A DNA stretch of 64,000 nt from Paludibacteraceae bacterium (GTDB lineage: Bacteria; Bacteroidota; Bacteroidia; Bacteroidales; Paludibacteraceae). The position numbers and the translations under genes were made by a program. Shown one piece after another: positions 1 through 8,515 of this stretch (positions within the stretch are counted from its first letter, which is position 1; every line of letters begins with the position of its first letter). The stretch lies in assembly GCA_024401645.1 (NCBI GenBank), contig JAKSKR010000001.1:109108-173107 (forward strand), written 5' to 3'. The notes under the pieces are model-generated. The model searched no databases, was not told where the DNA came from, and saw only the letters and a list, made by a program, of their open reading frames with translations.

Positions 1-160
1 CACCAGTAAGGTTGATGAGGTAGTCAAAACCAGCATCCTTCAACTTCTGGGCAACGGCTCTAACCTCATTGGGCTCAAGCTCAAGGGTAGGGTATTGCGT
101 GTTTTCTGCAAGTGTCTTGCCAGACGCAACCTTTGCTAATAATTTCTTGATATCTTCCAT
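1..160 (-). CDS. nuoC: NADH-quinone oxidoreductase subunit C (N-terminal part, runs off the window)
   Basis: Seen: an open frame from an ATG at 160 reads MEDIKKLLAKVASGKTLAEN and continues to a ...GFDYLINLTG stretch at the window edge, which matches the early part of the 30-kDa (NuoC) subunit of complex I. Known: NuoC sits in the peripheral arm and binds NuoD and NuoB. Its start lies three bases after the nuoB stop, as expected for the nuoA-B-C order, so it is the third gene of a nuo operon. Only about 53 residues are visible, so it cannot be told whether it is NuoC alone or a NuoCD fusion. Confidence 0.75.
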   Translation of the reverse strand, partial: MEDIKKLLAKVASGKTLAENTQYPTLELEPNEVRAVAQKLKDAGFDYLINLTG

Positions 161-163
161 CGT

Positions 164-814
164 TTACTTATTATCTGCGTTAGCTGCCTTGCGGGCTTCT
201 TCTTCCTTTGCAAACTTCTCTGCCCATACTTTTTCTTCTGGGGTGATAGCTGGCTTTTTAGGCAACTTGAAGAATCCTTCTAGCTTGATTTTTCTTTCCA
301 TTTGCAACATGCCATACAATACGGCATCTGGTCTTGGAGGACATCCAGGAACGTAAACGTCAACCGGAATAATCTCGTTAACACCCTTAACCACATTGTA
401 TGAGTTCTTGAACGGACCACCACTAATAGCACAACCACCCATAGCGATAACGTACTTTGGTTCTGCCATCTGGTCGTAAAGGCGCTTAAGAACTGGAGCC
501 ATTTTATTTACGATGGTACCTGCAACGAAAACGACGTCGGCCTGACGTGGAGAGTTACGGGTAACCTCCCAACCAAAACGAGCGAAGTCGGTACGTGCTG
601 CACCTACGCACATGAATTCAATACCGCAGCATGCGGTAGCGAATGTCAATGGCCATACAGAGTGGCTACGTCCCCAGTTAATGGCGTCGTCAAGACAACC
701 AACTGCTAGGTTAACACCATTTTTCTTCAACTCTTCAACATACTGTTCCAAGTATTCATTGTCGTTGAAGGTGACATGGTTCATGCTTTTAACACGCAAA
801 TTCTTTACTTCCAT
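164..814 (-). CDS. nuoB: NADH-quinone oxidoreductase subunit B
   Basis: Complex I subunit that carries iron-sulfur cluster N2, the last electron carrier before quinone. Seen: 216 residues, the usual family length. The N2 ligands are present: adjacent Cys62-Cys63 in ACCGIEFM, Cys128 in MGGCA and Cys158 in PGCPPRP. The chosen ATG at 814 has a strong AGGAGG ribosome site six bases upstream and overlaps the end of nuoA by 10 bases, implying translational coupling. A longer frame from 835 is open, but that would place the start upstream of this site. The C-terminal tail is charged (EEKVWAEKFAKEEEARKAA), which is variable in the family. Peripheral, cytoplasmic face of the inner membrane. Confidence 0.95.
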   Translation of the reverse strand: MEVKNLRVKSMNHVTFNDNEYLEQYVEELKKNGVNLAVGCLDDAINWGRSHSVWPLTFATACCGIEFMCVGAARTDFARFGWEVTRNSPRQADVVFVAGTIVNKMAPVLKRLYDQMAEPKYVIAMGGCAISGGPFKNSYNVVKGVNEIIPVDVYVPGCPPRPDAVLYGMLQMERKIKLEGFFKLPKKPAITPEEKVWAEKFAKEEEARKAANADNK

Positions 815-1158
815 TCTAAGCCTCCTTTCCGCCAAGCATATGCAAGGCCTAAAATGAGCACTACAAGGAAGAACGATACTGCATACAATGCCTCAACGCC
901 AAGGTCCTTTACTAGGACTGCCCAAGGGAAGAGAAGCACTGCTTCAACATCGAACATCAGGAACAAGATGGCAATTAGGTAGTAACCTACCTTGAACTGC
1001 ATCCAAGATGTTCCACGAGTTGGAATACCGCTCTCATACTGTTCTCCTTTCTGGATGTTCTTCGATTTTGGCGATAGCAATAAGCCGACCGCCGAACCGC
1101 CGATTACCATAACAAGAGCCATGATGAAAACGACTACGAAAATCTCGTTTGGACTCAT
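805..1158 (-). CDS. nuoA: NADH-quinone oxidoreductase subunit A
   Basis: Small membrane subunit of complex I (117 residues, normal length). Seen: three hydrophobic helices, an N-terminal one (FVVVFIMALVMVIGGSAVGLL), a second around ...YYLIAILFLMFDVEAVLLFPWAV, and a third near the C terminus. The conserved family motif FMLFDVEAVFLFPW appears as FLMFDVEAVLLFPW; the Asp and Glu there belong to the region near the quinone site. It is the first gene of the minus-strand nuo operon and overlaps nuoB. The long gene-free stretch upstream (1159-1843) must hold its promoter. Confidence 0.95.
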   Translation of the reverse strand: MSPNEIFVVVFIMALVMVIGGSAVGLLLSPKSKNIQKGEQYESGIPTRGTSWMQFKVGYYLIAILFLMFDVEAVLLFPWAVLVKDLGVEALYAVSFFLVVLILGLAYAWRKGGLEWK

Positions 1159-1200
1159 ATTATTTTAATTAGTTATTAATTTTGTTTCACTCAAAAATGG

Positions 1201-1238
1201 AGAATGCACCCCGGTGGTTTATTGCCAGGGTGCATTCT
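1201..1238 (-). terminator. Strong hairpin just upstream of nuoA (terminator or attenuator)
   Basis: An 11-bp perfect stem, AGAATGCACCC pairing with GGGTGCATTCT, encloses a loop that can itself pair TGG with CCA. On the minus strand the stem is followed shortly by CCATTTTTG. It may end read-through transcription from the right, or act on the nuo leader, since nuoA starts only 43 bases further on. A weak -7-like box (CATTTTTG) directly follows it, so it could also overlap the nuo promoter. Confidence 0.5.
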
Positions 1239-1780
1239 GCTTTATATCCTTGTCTTGCCTTTTACGTATACAAGCACGGCGTATGCAACTTTCTGCATAC
1301 ACACTTTGTTTACTATTGACACGACTTGTTTCATCTTTTTTTGTCTTTTATATGCTATGTACATCCTTTTTATTTTTCCTTCGAAATGACGAAAAATAAT
1401 TTTCGATGTAGGTTTATACTTGCAATTTAGCGCTTGTTTCTACGTTTTTCTTTTAGTTTTTTTATTTTATCAAGCAGAAAACTTTCGGTCTGAAATTTGG
1501 ACGCGTTTAGTGCGTACTCCTTCCATTTACCTAAATTTCCATCATACAAAATTCAAAAAAGTTATTTGATTTGGCAATAAAAAAACGATGAAATTTTCGT
1601 GCAAAAATACCTTTTTTAGTTATCCTTATGATGGCTGTTTTTGTCTTTTGATGGTGTTATTGGTTATTGTTTGTGACTATAATTGCTGTTTTTGCCTTTT
1701 TTTGCGTCACTTTGTTCGGTTTTTGTTTGACTTGGCTTACTTGCCGAGTTGCTTTGCTTGATTGCTTTTTTTAACGTTTG

Positions 1781-1819
1781 CAAAAAATAGCCGTATCAGT
1801 TGCAACTGATACGGCTATT
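1781..1819 (-). terminator. Rho-independent terminator of the DUF2752 gene
   Basis: A perfect 34-bp palindrome (1786-1819, 17-bp arms, centre TTGCAA) lies 25 bases after the DUF2752 stop and is followed on the minus strand by a run of T. It is a classic intrinsic terminator with an unusually long perfect stem. Confidence 0.85.
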
Positions 1820-1843
1820 GATGCCTCTTGTTAGGTTTGTTTC

Positions 1844-2206
1844 TTATAGGTTGTATATGTTCCTGAAGACACACCATGCCATGCTTACGGTTATGAAGGC
1901 TATGACGGTTGTCTTGCTTTCTATCTTGCGGGTGATAGCGTTCCCCTTGTTTGCTGCTTTTGCCGTGATGTAGGCAACGGCAAATGGGAAAAGTGCCACG
2001 AAATAGAAATTAAGTGCCATGGCTTCTGTGATGTTCAAATGCAGTAGCTGGTGCAGGGCACGTTGTGTGCCGCATAGGGGACATCTATAGTGAAGGATGG
2101 CATTAGAGGGACATTTTGGAAAATAAATGTGTTGGCTTGGGTCGAATGCAAAGTATAGGCTGCACAAGAACAGTACTATAACGGTTAGGACAAACCTTAA
2201 CTTCAT
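1844..2206 (-). CDS. DUF2752 family membrane protein
   Basis: 120 residues. Seen: an N-terminal membrane helix, then the family hallmark CPLCGTQRALHQLLHLN (Cys-x-x-Cys-Gly-x-x-Arg-Ala), followed by two more hydrophobic segments (MALNFYFVALFPFAVAYIT and TTVIAFITVSMAWCVF). This is the arrangement of the DUF2752 family, small inner-membrane proteins common in Bacteroidota whose function is unknown. The paired cysteines could bind metal or form a disulfide, but that is inference. It is 20 bases downstream of a small gene (2227-2487) and probably co-transcribed with it; a strong terminator follows. Confidence 0.85.
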   Translation of the reverse strand: MKLRFVLTVIVLFLCSLYFAFDPSQHIYFPKCPSNAILHYRCPLCGTQRALHQLLHLNITEAMALNFYFVALFPFAVAYITAKAANKGNAITRKIESKTTVIAFITVSMAWCVFRNIYNL

Positions 2207-2226
2207 TGCTCGCCAAACTTGAACGC

Positions 2227-2487
2227 TTATCTCTTTTCAATGTAGGCTTCGTCGTGGCGAATTTTTGCCTTCATGTATTTTAGGTGTTCCATTAGGATGT
2301 CGATGTGGGCATCGAGGATGACCTTGTTGATTTCTACGTGGCCTTTGTACTCGAAAGGGTAGAGGCCTTTGTATTTTGAGTGCTCGTCGTCAACACCGTT
2401 TAGGTCAGCCTTAATCACTTCAACCATCTTGTCGAATTCTTCTTTGCAGAAGTTTATCTTCTCTTCTTTTACTAGTAAGTTTTCCAT
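2227..2487 (-). CDS. Small conserved-looking hypothetical protein
   Basis: 86 residues, charged and mostly helical, with no signal peptide or membrane segment; two His/Asp-rich stretches near the C terminus (ILDAHIDILMEHLKYMKAKIRHDEAY). I do not recognise the family. The short gap to the DUF2752 gene and shared strand suggest a two-gene operon. The coding look (good codon periodicity, start MENLLVKEEK) makes it a real gene rather than a chance frame. No function is proposed. Confidence 0.65.
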   Translation of the reverse strand: MENLLVKEEKINFCKEEFDKMVEVIKADLNGVDDEHSKYKGLYPFEYKGHVEINKVILDAHIDILMEHLKYMKAKIRHDEAYIEKR

Positions 2488-2623
2488 GAATATCTATTTT
2501 TCAGATGTGTTTATATTGCCTGTTGCCAGGATTAGTTCTATATTTTAAAGGTACGGCAACACCCAAATAATACCAAATATTAATGTGTGTTTTACAACAC
2601 CAAAACCGTGTTTCGTTGAAAAC

Positions 2624-2650
2624 AAAAAGAGCAGAGGTGCACTCTGCTCT
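2624..2650 (-). terminator. Terminator of the ABC exporter gene
   Basis: A 9-bp stem AGAGCAGAG/CTCTGCTCT with a 5-base loop, followed on the minus strand by TTTTTG, about 50 bases after the stop of the ABC exporter. Confidence 0.8.
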
Positions 2651-2698
2651 CTATATTAATAAGGTATCTGTTTCCTGAAAAATGTCAGCAGTAAACTT

Positions 2699-4531
2699 TT
2701 AGAACGATTGCATGTCGCAAAGCTTCTTGTAGATGCCGTTTTGTGCAATCAGTTCGTCGTGTTTGCCGCGTTCAACAATTTCGCCTTCGTTCAATACGCA
2801 AATTTCGTCGGCATTGCGGATGGTCGACAATCGGTGCGCAATAACAATGGTGGTGCGTGTCTTCATCAGGTGCTCCAAAGCGCCTTGCACCAACTTCTCG
2901 CTTTCGGTGTCGAGGGCCGAGGTCGCTTCGTCGAGGATGAGGATTGGCGGATTCTTCAAAATGGCGCGTGCAATGCTCAATCGTTGGCGCTGACCACCAG
3001 ATAGACGTTCTCCGCGGTCGCCAATGTTGGTCTCGTAGCCATCTTCGGTGGCAACAATGAAGTCGTGGGCATTTGCAATCTTTGCTGCGCTTTCAATGTC
3101 TTCCTGGGTTGCGCCCTTGGTTCCGAAGGTGATGTTGTTGGCTATGGTGTCGTTGAAGAGGATGGCTTCCTGGTTCACGTTACCCATCTGCTTGCGCACG
3201 TCATACAACGCCATGTCCTTAATGTTGATGCCGTCTATCAGAATTTCGCCCTGCTGAACGTCGTAGAAACGTGGCAGTAGGTCAACCAGTGTAGACTTGC
3301 CGGAACCTGACTGACCAACTAGGGCAATGGTCTTTCCTTTCTCTACGGTTAGGTTGATGTTCTTCAACACCCACTGGTCTTCGTACTTGAACCAGACATT
3401 CTTGAATTCTATCTTGCTGTTGAATGGCTTGATTGGAATTGGGTTGTCGACAATCTTCAGTGGGTTGCTGGCTGCAAGAATGGCGTCGATACGTTCAAGC
3501 GAAGCTCTACCTTTCTCAATGCTGTACCATGCTTTCGACAAGTCTTTTGCCGGATTGATGATGCTATAGAATATAATAAGGTAGTAAATGAAGGAAGAGG
3601 CGTCGAGTGTGCTGTTGCCGTCTAAAATGACCATACCGCCAAAAACCAACACAATGGCAATGGTGGCAGTTCCCAAAAATTCGCTCATTGGGTGTGCCAG
3701 CATGTTGCGGCGTTGCATCGAATTTGTGGTTTTTCGCAGATCGTTGTTCATCTGGTCAAAGCGACGCATAACGTCGTTTTCGGCATTGAAAGCCTTAACC
3801 ACTCTTAATCCGCCTAGCGTTTCTTCAATCTGTGCCAGCAGTTGTCCGCTTTGCGTTTGTGCCAATTGTGACTTTCTCTTTAGCGACTTGCCGACCTTGC
3901 CCATGAGTGTGCCCGCAAACGGCAGGACAATGAGGACAAACAATGTCAGTTTCCAGCTTAACCAAAGTAGAACGCCAAAATAGATGATGATCATGATTGG
4001 ATTCTTGGTCAGCATTTCAATGGAACTCATGATAGAGGCTTCCACTTCGCCAACGTCGGCTGTCATTCGCGACATGATGTCGCCCTTCTTGTGGTGGTGA
4101 AAGAAGCCGAGATTCAAGTCCACAATCTTGTCGTAGAGTTTTTGGCGCAAGTCTCGAACAACGCCGCTGCGTAGCGGAATGATGTAGTAACTTGCCAAGT
4201 AGGCCGAACCTGTCTTCAACATGGTCATTACAACCAGGAATCCGCCAAGTAGGGCTAGGGTTGCAACACCCCCGTGCTCGCTTATGAACTGTTGCATCCA
4301 CCAGTAGGCGTTGTTTTTCAACGAACCTGCAAGGTCATTCCAGTTGATGGGTGCGTAGGTGTACACTTGTGTCTCTATTCTGAACAAGATGTTCAGGATA
4401 GGGATGATGAGTGCGAATGAAAAAAGGCTGAAAACCGTGGAAAGGATGTTGAACAGAAAGTTCAAACCCACATAGGTCTTGTAGCCCGCAACAAATCGCT
4501 TTACCAGCGTTATGAATGAGGGTGCTTTCAT
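2699..4531 (-). CDS. ABC transporter, ATP-binding/permease fusion (MsbA-like exporter)
   Basis: Half-size exporter of about 610 residues: an N-terminal six-helix transmembrane domain (roughly residues 20-330) followed by an ATPase domain. Seen in the ATPase: Walker A GQSGSGKST (about 406-414), signature LSGGQ (about 510-514), Walker B ILILDE (about 530-535) and the H-loop histidine in IAHRLS. Family knowledge: the layout is that of MsbA and related lipid or drug exporters, which work as dimers in the inner membrane; the substrate cannot be read from the sequence. The ATG at 4531 (MKAPSFITLVKRF) is preferred because the longer frame from 4579 would begin inside the purB terminator (4558-4606). 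Confidence 0.9.
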   Translation of the reverse strand: MKAPSFITLVKRFVAGYKTYVGLNFLFNILSTVFSLFSFALIIPILNILFRIETQVYTYAPINWNDLAGSLKNNAYWWMQQFISEHGGVATLALLGGFLVVMTMLKTGSAYLASYYIIPLRSGVVRDLRQKLYDKIVDLNLGFFHHHKKGDIMSRMTADVGEVEASIMSSIEMLTKNPIMIIIYFGVLLWLSWKLTLFVLIVLPFAGTLMGKVGKSLKRKSQLAQTQSGQLLAQIEETLGGLRVVKAFNAENDVMRRFDQMNNDLRKTTNSMQRRNMLAHPMSEFLGTATIAIVLVFGGMVILDGNSTLDASSFIYYLIIFYSIINPAKDLSKAWYSIEKGRASLERIDAILAASNPLKIVDNPIPIKPFNSKIEFKNVWFKYEDQWVLKNINLTVEKGKTIALVGQSGSGKSTLVDLLPRFYDVQQGEILIDGINIKDMALYDVRKQMGNVNQEAILFNDTIANNITFGTKGATQEDIESAAKIANAHDFIVATEDGYETNIGDRGERLSGGQRQRLSIARAILKNPPILILDEATSALDTESEKLVQGALEHLMKTRTTIVIAHRLSTIRNADEICVLNEGEIVERGKHDELIAQNGIYKKLCDMQSF

Positions 4532-4550
4532 TAATTGTGTTTTCTTAATA

Positions 4551-4606
4551 TATATAAGAACAGAAAACCGACCTCGCAAATTGTGTTAAAGGACGGTTTT
4601 CTGTTC
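4551..4606 (-). terminator. Terminator of purB
   Basis: A 13-bp perfect inverted repeat (GAACAGAAAACCG with CGGTTTTCTGTTC), loop of 23 bases, 40 bases after the purB stop and followed by TTATATATATT on the minus strand. Confidence 0.75.
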
Positions 4607-4646
4607 GAATATGATTCAATCGTATAAGATACGGTTCTCGGGACGA

Positions 4647-5990
4647 TTACATACCAGTGTAGTTGCTTGGGCTAATAGCCTTAAGCTCCTGCTTCACGCT
4701 GTCGCTAACTTCAAGGGTGTCGATGAAGTCGTGGATTGACTTTTCGGTGATGGCAGTGTTTACACGGGTAAGGTTCTTCAAAGTCTCGTAAGGGTTAGGG
4801 TAGCCTTCGCGACGGAGTATGGTCTGAATGCCTTCTGCTACAACTGCCCAAGTGTTGTCGAGGTCGTACTGTAGGCTTTCTTCGTGAAGAAGCAACTTGC
4901 CAAGGCCCTTCAGTGTGCTCTTAATGGCGATGATGGCGTGTGCCATTGGTACACCCACGTTGCGGAGCACGGTACTGTCGGTAAGGTCGCGCTGCAAACG
5001 AGATACAGGCAACTTTGCTGACAAGAACTGGAAGATGGCGTTGCTCATGCCAAGGTTACCTTCTGCGTTTTCGTAGTCAATTGGGTTGACCTTGTGTGGC
5101 ATTGCGCTTGAACCCACTTCGCCAGCCTTAATCTTCTGCTTGAAGTAGCCCAATGAAATGTACATCCAGAAGTCGCGGTTCATATCAATCATGATGGTGT
5201 TGATGCGCTTCATGCAATCGAACAACGCACCCATGTTGTCGTAGTTAGAAATCTGTGTGGTCCACTGCTCGCGCTGCAAGCCAAGAACGTCGTCAACGAA
5301 GTGGTTGCCGAATGCCTTCCAGTCAATAGCTGGGTATGCAACGTGGTGAGCGTTGAAGTTGCCGGTTGCACCACCGAACTTGGCGCTGTAAGGAATCTGC
5401 TTCAACTGTTCCAATTGGGTGTTAAGACGGCTAACGTAAACCATAATTTCCTTGCCGAGGCGGGTAGGAGATGCTGGTTGTCCGTGTGTGCGTGCCAACA
5501 TAGAAACATCCTTCCATTCGTTAGCCTTTTCCTGAAGGGTATCGATCAACTGCTGTAGGGTTGGAATGTATTCGTTGGTTACAGCTTCCTTCAAGGTGAG
5601 AGGAATAGAAGTGTTGTTAATGTCTTGTGAGGTCAAGCCGAAGTGGATGAATTCTTTAGGCTGGCTCAACTTCAAGGCGTCGAACTTTTCCTTAAGGAAG
5701 TATTCAACCGCCTTAACGTCGTGGTTGGTGACGCTCTCAATTTCCTTGATGCGCTGTGCGTCAGCCAAGGTGAACTCCTTATAGATGTTTCTCAAGGCAG
5801 GGAACACGCTGTGGTCAACGCCTTTCAACTGCTCGAGTGGCAATTCGCAGAGGGTGATGAAATACTCGATTTCGACGCGAACGCGGTAGCGGATAAGTGC
5901 ATATTCTGAAAAATATTCGCCTAATGCGTCTACTTTGTTGCGGTAACGACCGTCAATCGGAGAAATTGCGGTAAGTGAGTTCAATTCCAT
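4647..5990 (-). CDS. purB: Adenylosuccinate lyase
   Basis: Catalyses two purine steps: release of fumarate from SAICAR and from adenylosuccinate to give AMP. Cytoplasmic homotetramer. Seen: 447 residues, normal length; the family signature GSSAMPHKVNP at 293-303, whose flexible loop carries the catalytic Ser, and the catalytic His in RTHGQ (His169). It stands alone with its own promoter (TAnnTTTG box at 6038-6045) and terminator. Confidence 0.97.
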   Translation of the reverse strand: MELNSLTAISPIDGRYRNKVDALGEYFSEYALIRYRVRVEIEYFITLCELPLEQLKGVDHSVFPALRNIYKEFTLADAQRIKEIESVTNHDVKAVEYFLKEKFDALKLSQPKEFIHFGLTSQDINNTSIPLTLKEAVTNEYIPTLQQLIDTLQEKANEWKDVSMLARTHGQPASPTRLGKEIMVYVSRLNTQLEQLKQIPYSAKFGGATGNFNAHHVAYPAIDWKAFGNHFVDDVLGLQREQWTTQISNYDNMGALFDCMKRINTIMIDMNRDFWMYISLGYFKQKIKAGEVGSSAMPHKVNPIDYENAEGNLGMSNAIFQFLSAKLPVSRLQRDLTDSTVLRNVGVPMAHAIIAIKSTLKGLGKLLLHEESLQYDLDNTWAVVAEGIQTILRREGYPNPYETLKNLTRVNTAITEKSIHDFIDTLEVSDSVKQELKAISPSNYTGM

Positions 5991-6037
5991 ATTAGTATTA
6001 TTTGTTTTATTGTTATTCTTATAGGTAAAAACGTTAG

Positions 6038-6045
6038 CAAATTTA
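6038..6045 (-). promoter_or_regulatory. purB promoter, -7 box
   Basis: Minus-strand TAAATTTG matches the Bacteroidota TAnnTTTG -7 element, about 48 bases upstream of the purB start. Confidence 0.55.
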
Positions 6046-6136
6046 CTATATTTTTCTGTGCTTTCGGCTTTTTAACACTACTATTTGAAGTTATTTTGTT
6101 TTGTTGGTTTCTCCACATAATAAACCCAAAAATTAC

Positions 6137-6144
6137 TATCTTTG
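6137..6144 (+). promoter_or_regulatory. Promoter -7 box of the first Rpn-family gene
   Basis: TATCTTTG at 6137-6144 (TAnnTTTG type), about 24 bases before the ATG at 6168; T/G-rich -33-like sequence lies around 6105-6112. Confidence 0.5.
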
Positions 6145-6167
6145 CTAAAAATCAAAAACTTGGTCCT

Positions 6168-7112
6168 ATGTGTATACCCGGAACGGCATTATCTCGCTAC
6201 ATTAACTTCTATACCGACTTCGCCTTTAAGAAGATTTTCGGTACAGAGGCAAACAAAGATTTGCTCATCAGCTTCCTGAACGGTCTGTTCAACCTGGAAG
6301 GCGATGAGGCTATTGAAGACGTCACCTACCTCAACACCGAGCAGCTGGGCGAGAATGCGTTCGACAGGCGTGCCATATACGACGTGTATTGCAAGACCGG
6401 CAAGGGTGAGCGCTTTATTGTGGAGATGCAGAAGGCGCTGCAAGACAGCTTCCGCGACCGTGCACTCTATTACTCCTCTTTCGCTGTTCGCGATCAGGGC
6501 GTGAAGGGCTCAAGGTCACGTCCGTGGGACTACCGTTTGGCGCCTGTGTATGTGGTGGGCGTACTCAACTTCGAGATGCAGGGTAGTAATCCCGACCGCT
6601 ACATCACCCATGTGAAACTCAAGGACGATGACAATCAGGTGTTTTCGGAAAACCTGAATTTCGTTTTCCTGGAAATGCCAAAATTCAACAAGACCGAAAA
6701 CGAACTAGATACGTTCTGCGACAAGTGGCTCTTTGTCTTAAAGAACCTTTACAAGCTTGAAAATTGTCCCGCAGCCCTCACCGAGGGCATATTCCGCAAG
6801 CTTTTCGAGGTGGCAGAAATTGCATCGTATTCGACTAACGAACGCTCGGTTTACGAAGAGAGCTTGAAAAACCTCTGGGACTTGAACAACTGCCTTGAAA
6901 CAGCAGAACGCAAGGGAAAGGAAGTGGGACGTGAGGAAGGACGTGCAGAAGGACGTGCAGAAGGCGAGGCTATCGGCTTGGAGAAAGGACGTGCAGAAGG
7001 TGAATACGCAAAAAGCATGGAGCATGCAAAGAAGATGAAGGCAAAAGGCTTTTCTTTACAAGAAATTGCAGAAATCACAGAACTTAAAATAGAAGAAATA
7101 GAAAAACTGTAA
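6168..7112 (+). CDS. Rpn-family PD-(D/E)XK nuclease / putative transposase
   Basis: Member of the Rpn / PDDEXK_2 family: proteins long annotated as transposases, of which the E. coli Rpn proteins are recombination-promoting nucleases. Seen, from the ATG at 6168: an N-terminal YTDFAFKKIFGTE block, the catalytic core DVYCKTGKGERFIVEMQ (Asp...Glu-x-Gln), and a C-terminal charged tail of GRAEG-type repeats ending in a small helical segment (SLQEIAEITELKIEEIEKL). 314 residues. An upstream extension to 6096 is open but begins before the promoter box. It is a diverged paralogue of the two copies near 29 and 35 kb. A scrap of its own 3' end is duplicated directly downstream. Confidence 0.85.
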   Translation: MCIPGTALSRYINFYTDFAFKKIFGTEANKDLLISFLNGLFNLEGDEAIEDVTYLNTEQLGENAFDRRAIYDVYCKTGKGERFIVEMQKALQDSFRDRALYYSSFAVRDQGVKGSRSRPWDYRLAPVYVVGVLNFEMQGSNPDRYITHVKLKDDDNQVFSENLNFVFLEMPKFNKTENELDTFCDKWLFVLKNLYKLENCPAALTEGIFRKLFEVAEIASYSTNERSVYEESLKNLWDLNNCLETAERKGKEVGREEGRAEGRAEGEAIGLEKGRAEGEYAKSMEHAKKMKAKGFSLQEIAEITELKIEEIEKL

Positions 7113-7237
7113 TGAATGTGCTGACCGCTGAAGAAGAGGAATTGAAACTCCTCTGGGACTTGAACAAATGCCTTGAAACAGCAGGACGCAAAGGTAAGGA
7201 AGTGGGACGTGAGGAAGGACGTGCGATGATGGGCTAG
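7112..7237 (+). pseudogene. Duplicated 3' fragment of the upstream Rpn gene
   Basis: Starts with an ATG that overlaps the stop of the Rpn gene (TAATG) and reads 41 residues to TAG. Residues 11-38 (LKLLWDLNKCLETAGRKGKE... to ...EEGRA) repeat the region just before the GREEGRAEG tail of the upstream gene with few changes, then end after MMG. It looks like a tandem duplication that kept only the part around the repeat tail. Whether it is translated by coupling is unknown; by itself it has no catalytic core. Confidence 0.7.
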
Positions 7238-7331
7238 AACGATGAAAAAACTAGGAAGATTTTTTTTATTGGTAACTTATTGCTAATCATAAATATTTGC
7301 TCTATCGTAAACGATTTCGCCTTCTGAATTG

Positions 7332-7361
7332 TTGAAAACTTGAGAATATTACATATATTTG
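7332..7361 (+). promoter_or_regulatory. Promoter of the PorP/SprF gene
   Basis: TTG at 7332-7334 and TATATTTG at 7354-7361 are separated by 19 bases, the standard Bacteroidota -33/-7 spacing. The start codon follows 61 bases after the -7 box. Confidence 0.65.
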
Positions 7362-7422
7362 CCACAATAAAGGGGATTTTATACTCCTTGTTGTTTTTAA
7401 TATCGTGAAAAATAGTTTAGCA

Positions 7423-8400
7423 ATGAAGTTGAGATATATTACAACACTTTTGATCTCCATGCTCTGTTTTACAGGCTTGAAGGCTCAAGATGAGATCGTT
7501 TACGACCAGTATTTCTGGAACTACTATCTCGTAAACCCTGCAGTTGCCGGCGCTAGCCGTTGCTCACACGTAATGGGTACATTCAAGAAGCAGTGGGTAG
7601 GTATGGATGACTCTCCAATTACCGGAACATTGAGTTTCCGTACCCGTATCTTGAAGAACCTCGGTTTAGGTGCTTATGGTTACTACGACAAGAATGGTTA
7701 TTCTCTTCGTCAGGGTGGTCAGGTATCATTGGCATACCACATTCCGCTTACACAGAACTATGGCTACTTCATGAAGGACCGTGAGTTGCAGCGTCAGTTG
7801 TCATTCGGTCTTTCTGCAGTCATCAACCACTATGGCTTCGACTCAAAGTTGTTCGAAGACGAAGATGCTTTGAGCGATAACACAATTGTGAATGGTGGTG
7901 AGGATAAGGGTACTTATTTCAATGCCAACTTCGGTACCTACTTTATGTGGGACCGCTTCTTCGCAGGTTTGTCAATCGCAAACTTGTTGCCTACCGAACT
8001 TGAGCAGCTTGGTGCCGACGAACCCGTTCGTCCAATGACCTTCTTCATCTTCGCAGGTTACACCTTCCCGGTTAATAGCACAATCGACATCGAACCATCA
8101 GCAATGTTCAAGTTCGATGAAAATGATAACCGTCAGTTAGACATTAACTTAAAGTACGAGCAGGTGTTGCCAGACAATCCTGACTTCTCTTATTGGCTGC
8201 AGATGGCATATCGCCACGGCTTGGATCCGGACAACTCACAAGGTTTGGCATTCTCACCAATGGGTGGTATCAACTACAAGGGTTTCCACATTGGTTATGC
8301 CTATACCCTTGGTTTGACCGATATTCAGCGTCACAACTCTGGTACCCACGAGGCCATGCTTGGCTACTCATGGTGTAAGGTTAAGAAGTTCTGCCGTTAA
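7423..8400 (+). CDS. PorP/SprF family type IX secretion outer-membrane protein
   Basis: 325 residues from the ATG at 7423; a GTG at 7405 is also in frame but the ATG begins directly with a clean signal peptide (MKLRYITTLLISMLCFTGLKA). Seen: the N-terminal YDQYFWNYYLVNPAVAGASRC block and the later tyrosine-rich beta strands typical of PorP/SprF. Known: members of this family are outer-membrane beta-barrel proteins of or associated with the type IX secretion system, and copies are often encoded beside a large substrate with a type B (CHU_C) tail. That is the case here: the next gene, 115 bases on, encodes such a protein, so this is probably its dedicated partner. Confidence 0.9.
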   Translation: MKLRYITTLLISMLCFTGLKAQDEIVYDQYFWNYYLVNPAVAGASRCSHVMGTFKKQWVGMDDSPITGTLSFRTRILKNLGLGAYGYYDKNGYSLRQGGQVSLAYHIPLTQNYGYFMKDRELQRQLSFGLSAVINHYGFDSKLFEDEDALSDNTIVNGGEDKGTYFNANFGTYFMWDRFFAGLSIANLLPTELEQLGADEPVRPMTFFIFAGYTFPVNSTIDIEPSAMFKFDENDNRQLDINLKYEQVLPDNPDFSYWLQMAYRHGLDPDNSQGLAFSPMGGINYKGFHIGYAYTLGLTDIQRHNSGTHEAMLGYSWCKVKKFCR

Positions 8401-8515
8401 AAATGATAATTACGTTTAAAATATAAAGTTAGTATAGGCATTAGGAAATCTGAAAAGCAGGTTTCCTTTTGCCGTTTAGGTGTATATTTTATTAATAGGG
8501 AAAAATTCTAGTAAC

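Larger units (their letters stand above)
1159..1843. other. 685-bp gene-free region upstream of nuoA
   Basis: AT-rich stretch between nuoA and the DUF2752 gene. It contains a hairpin close to nuoA (1201-1238), a shorter inverted repeat (GTATGCA at 1281-1287 with TGCATAC at 1294-1300), a possible minus-strand -7 box TATTTTTG at 1602-1609, and the terminator of the DUF2752 gene at 1786-1819. The short frames in it have no coding character that I can see. Confidence 0.6.

Noticed and set aside
1204..1399. Short plus-strand frames upstream of nuoA
   Set aside because: They overlap the hairpin, are rich in Phe/Leu/Cys from T-rich DNA and lack a start context.
6168..7112. Insertion sequence around the Rpn-family genes
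   Set aside because: No terminal inverted repeats or target duplications were seen at any of the three copies; Rpn proteins are often mislabelled transposases.
7269..7284. Possible sigma-54 promoter (TTGGTAAC...TTGCT) before the PorP/SprF gene
   Set aside because: The GG-to-GC spacing is 9 instead of 10 and the -24 element is weak; a good -33/-7 promoter lies at 7332-7361.
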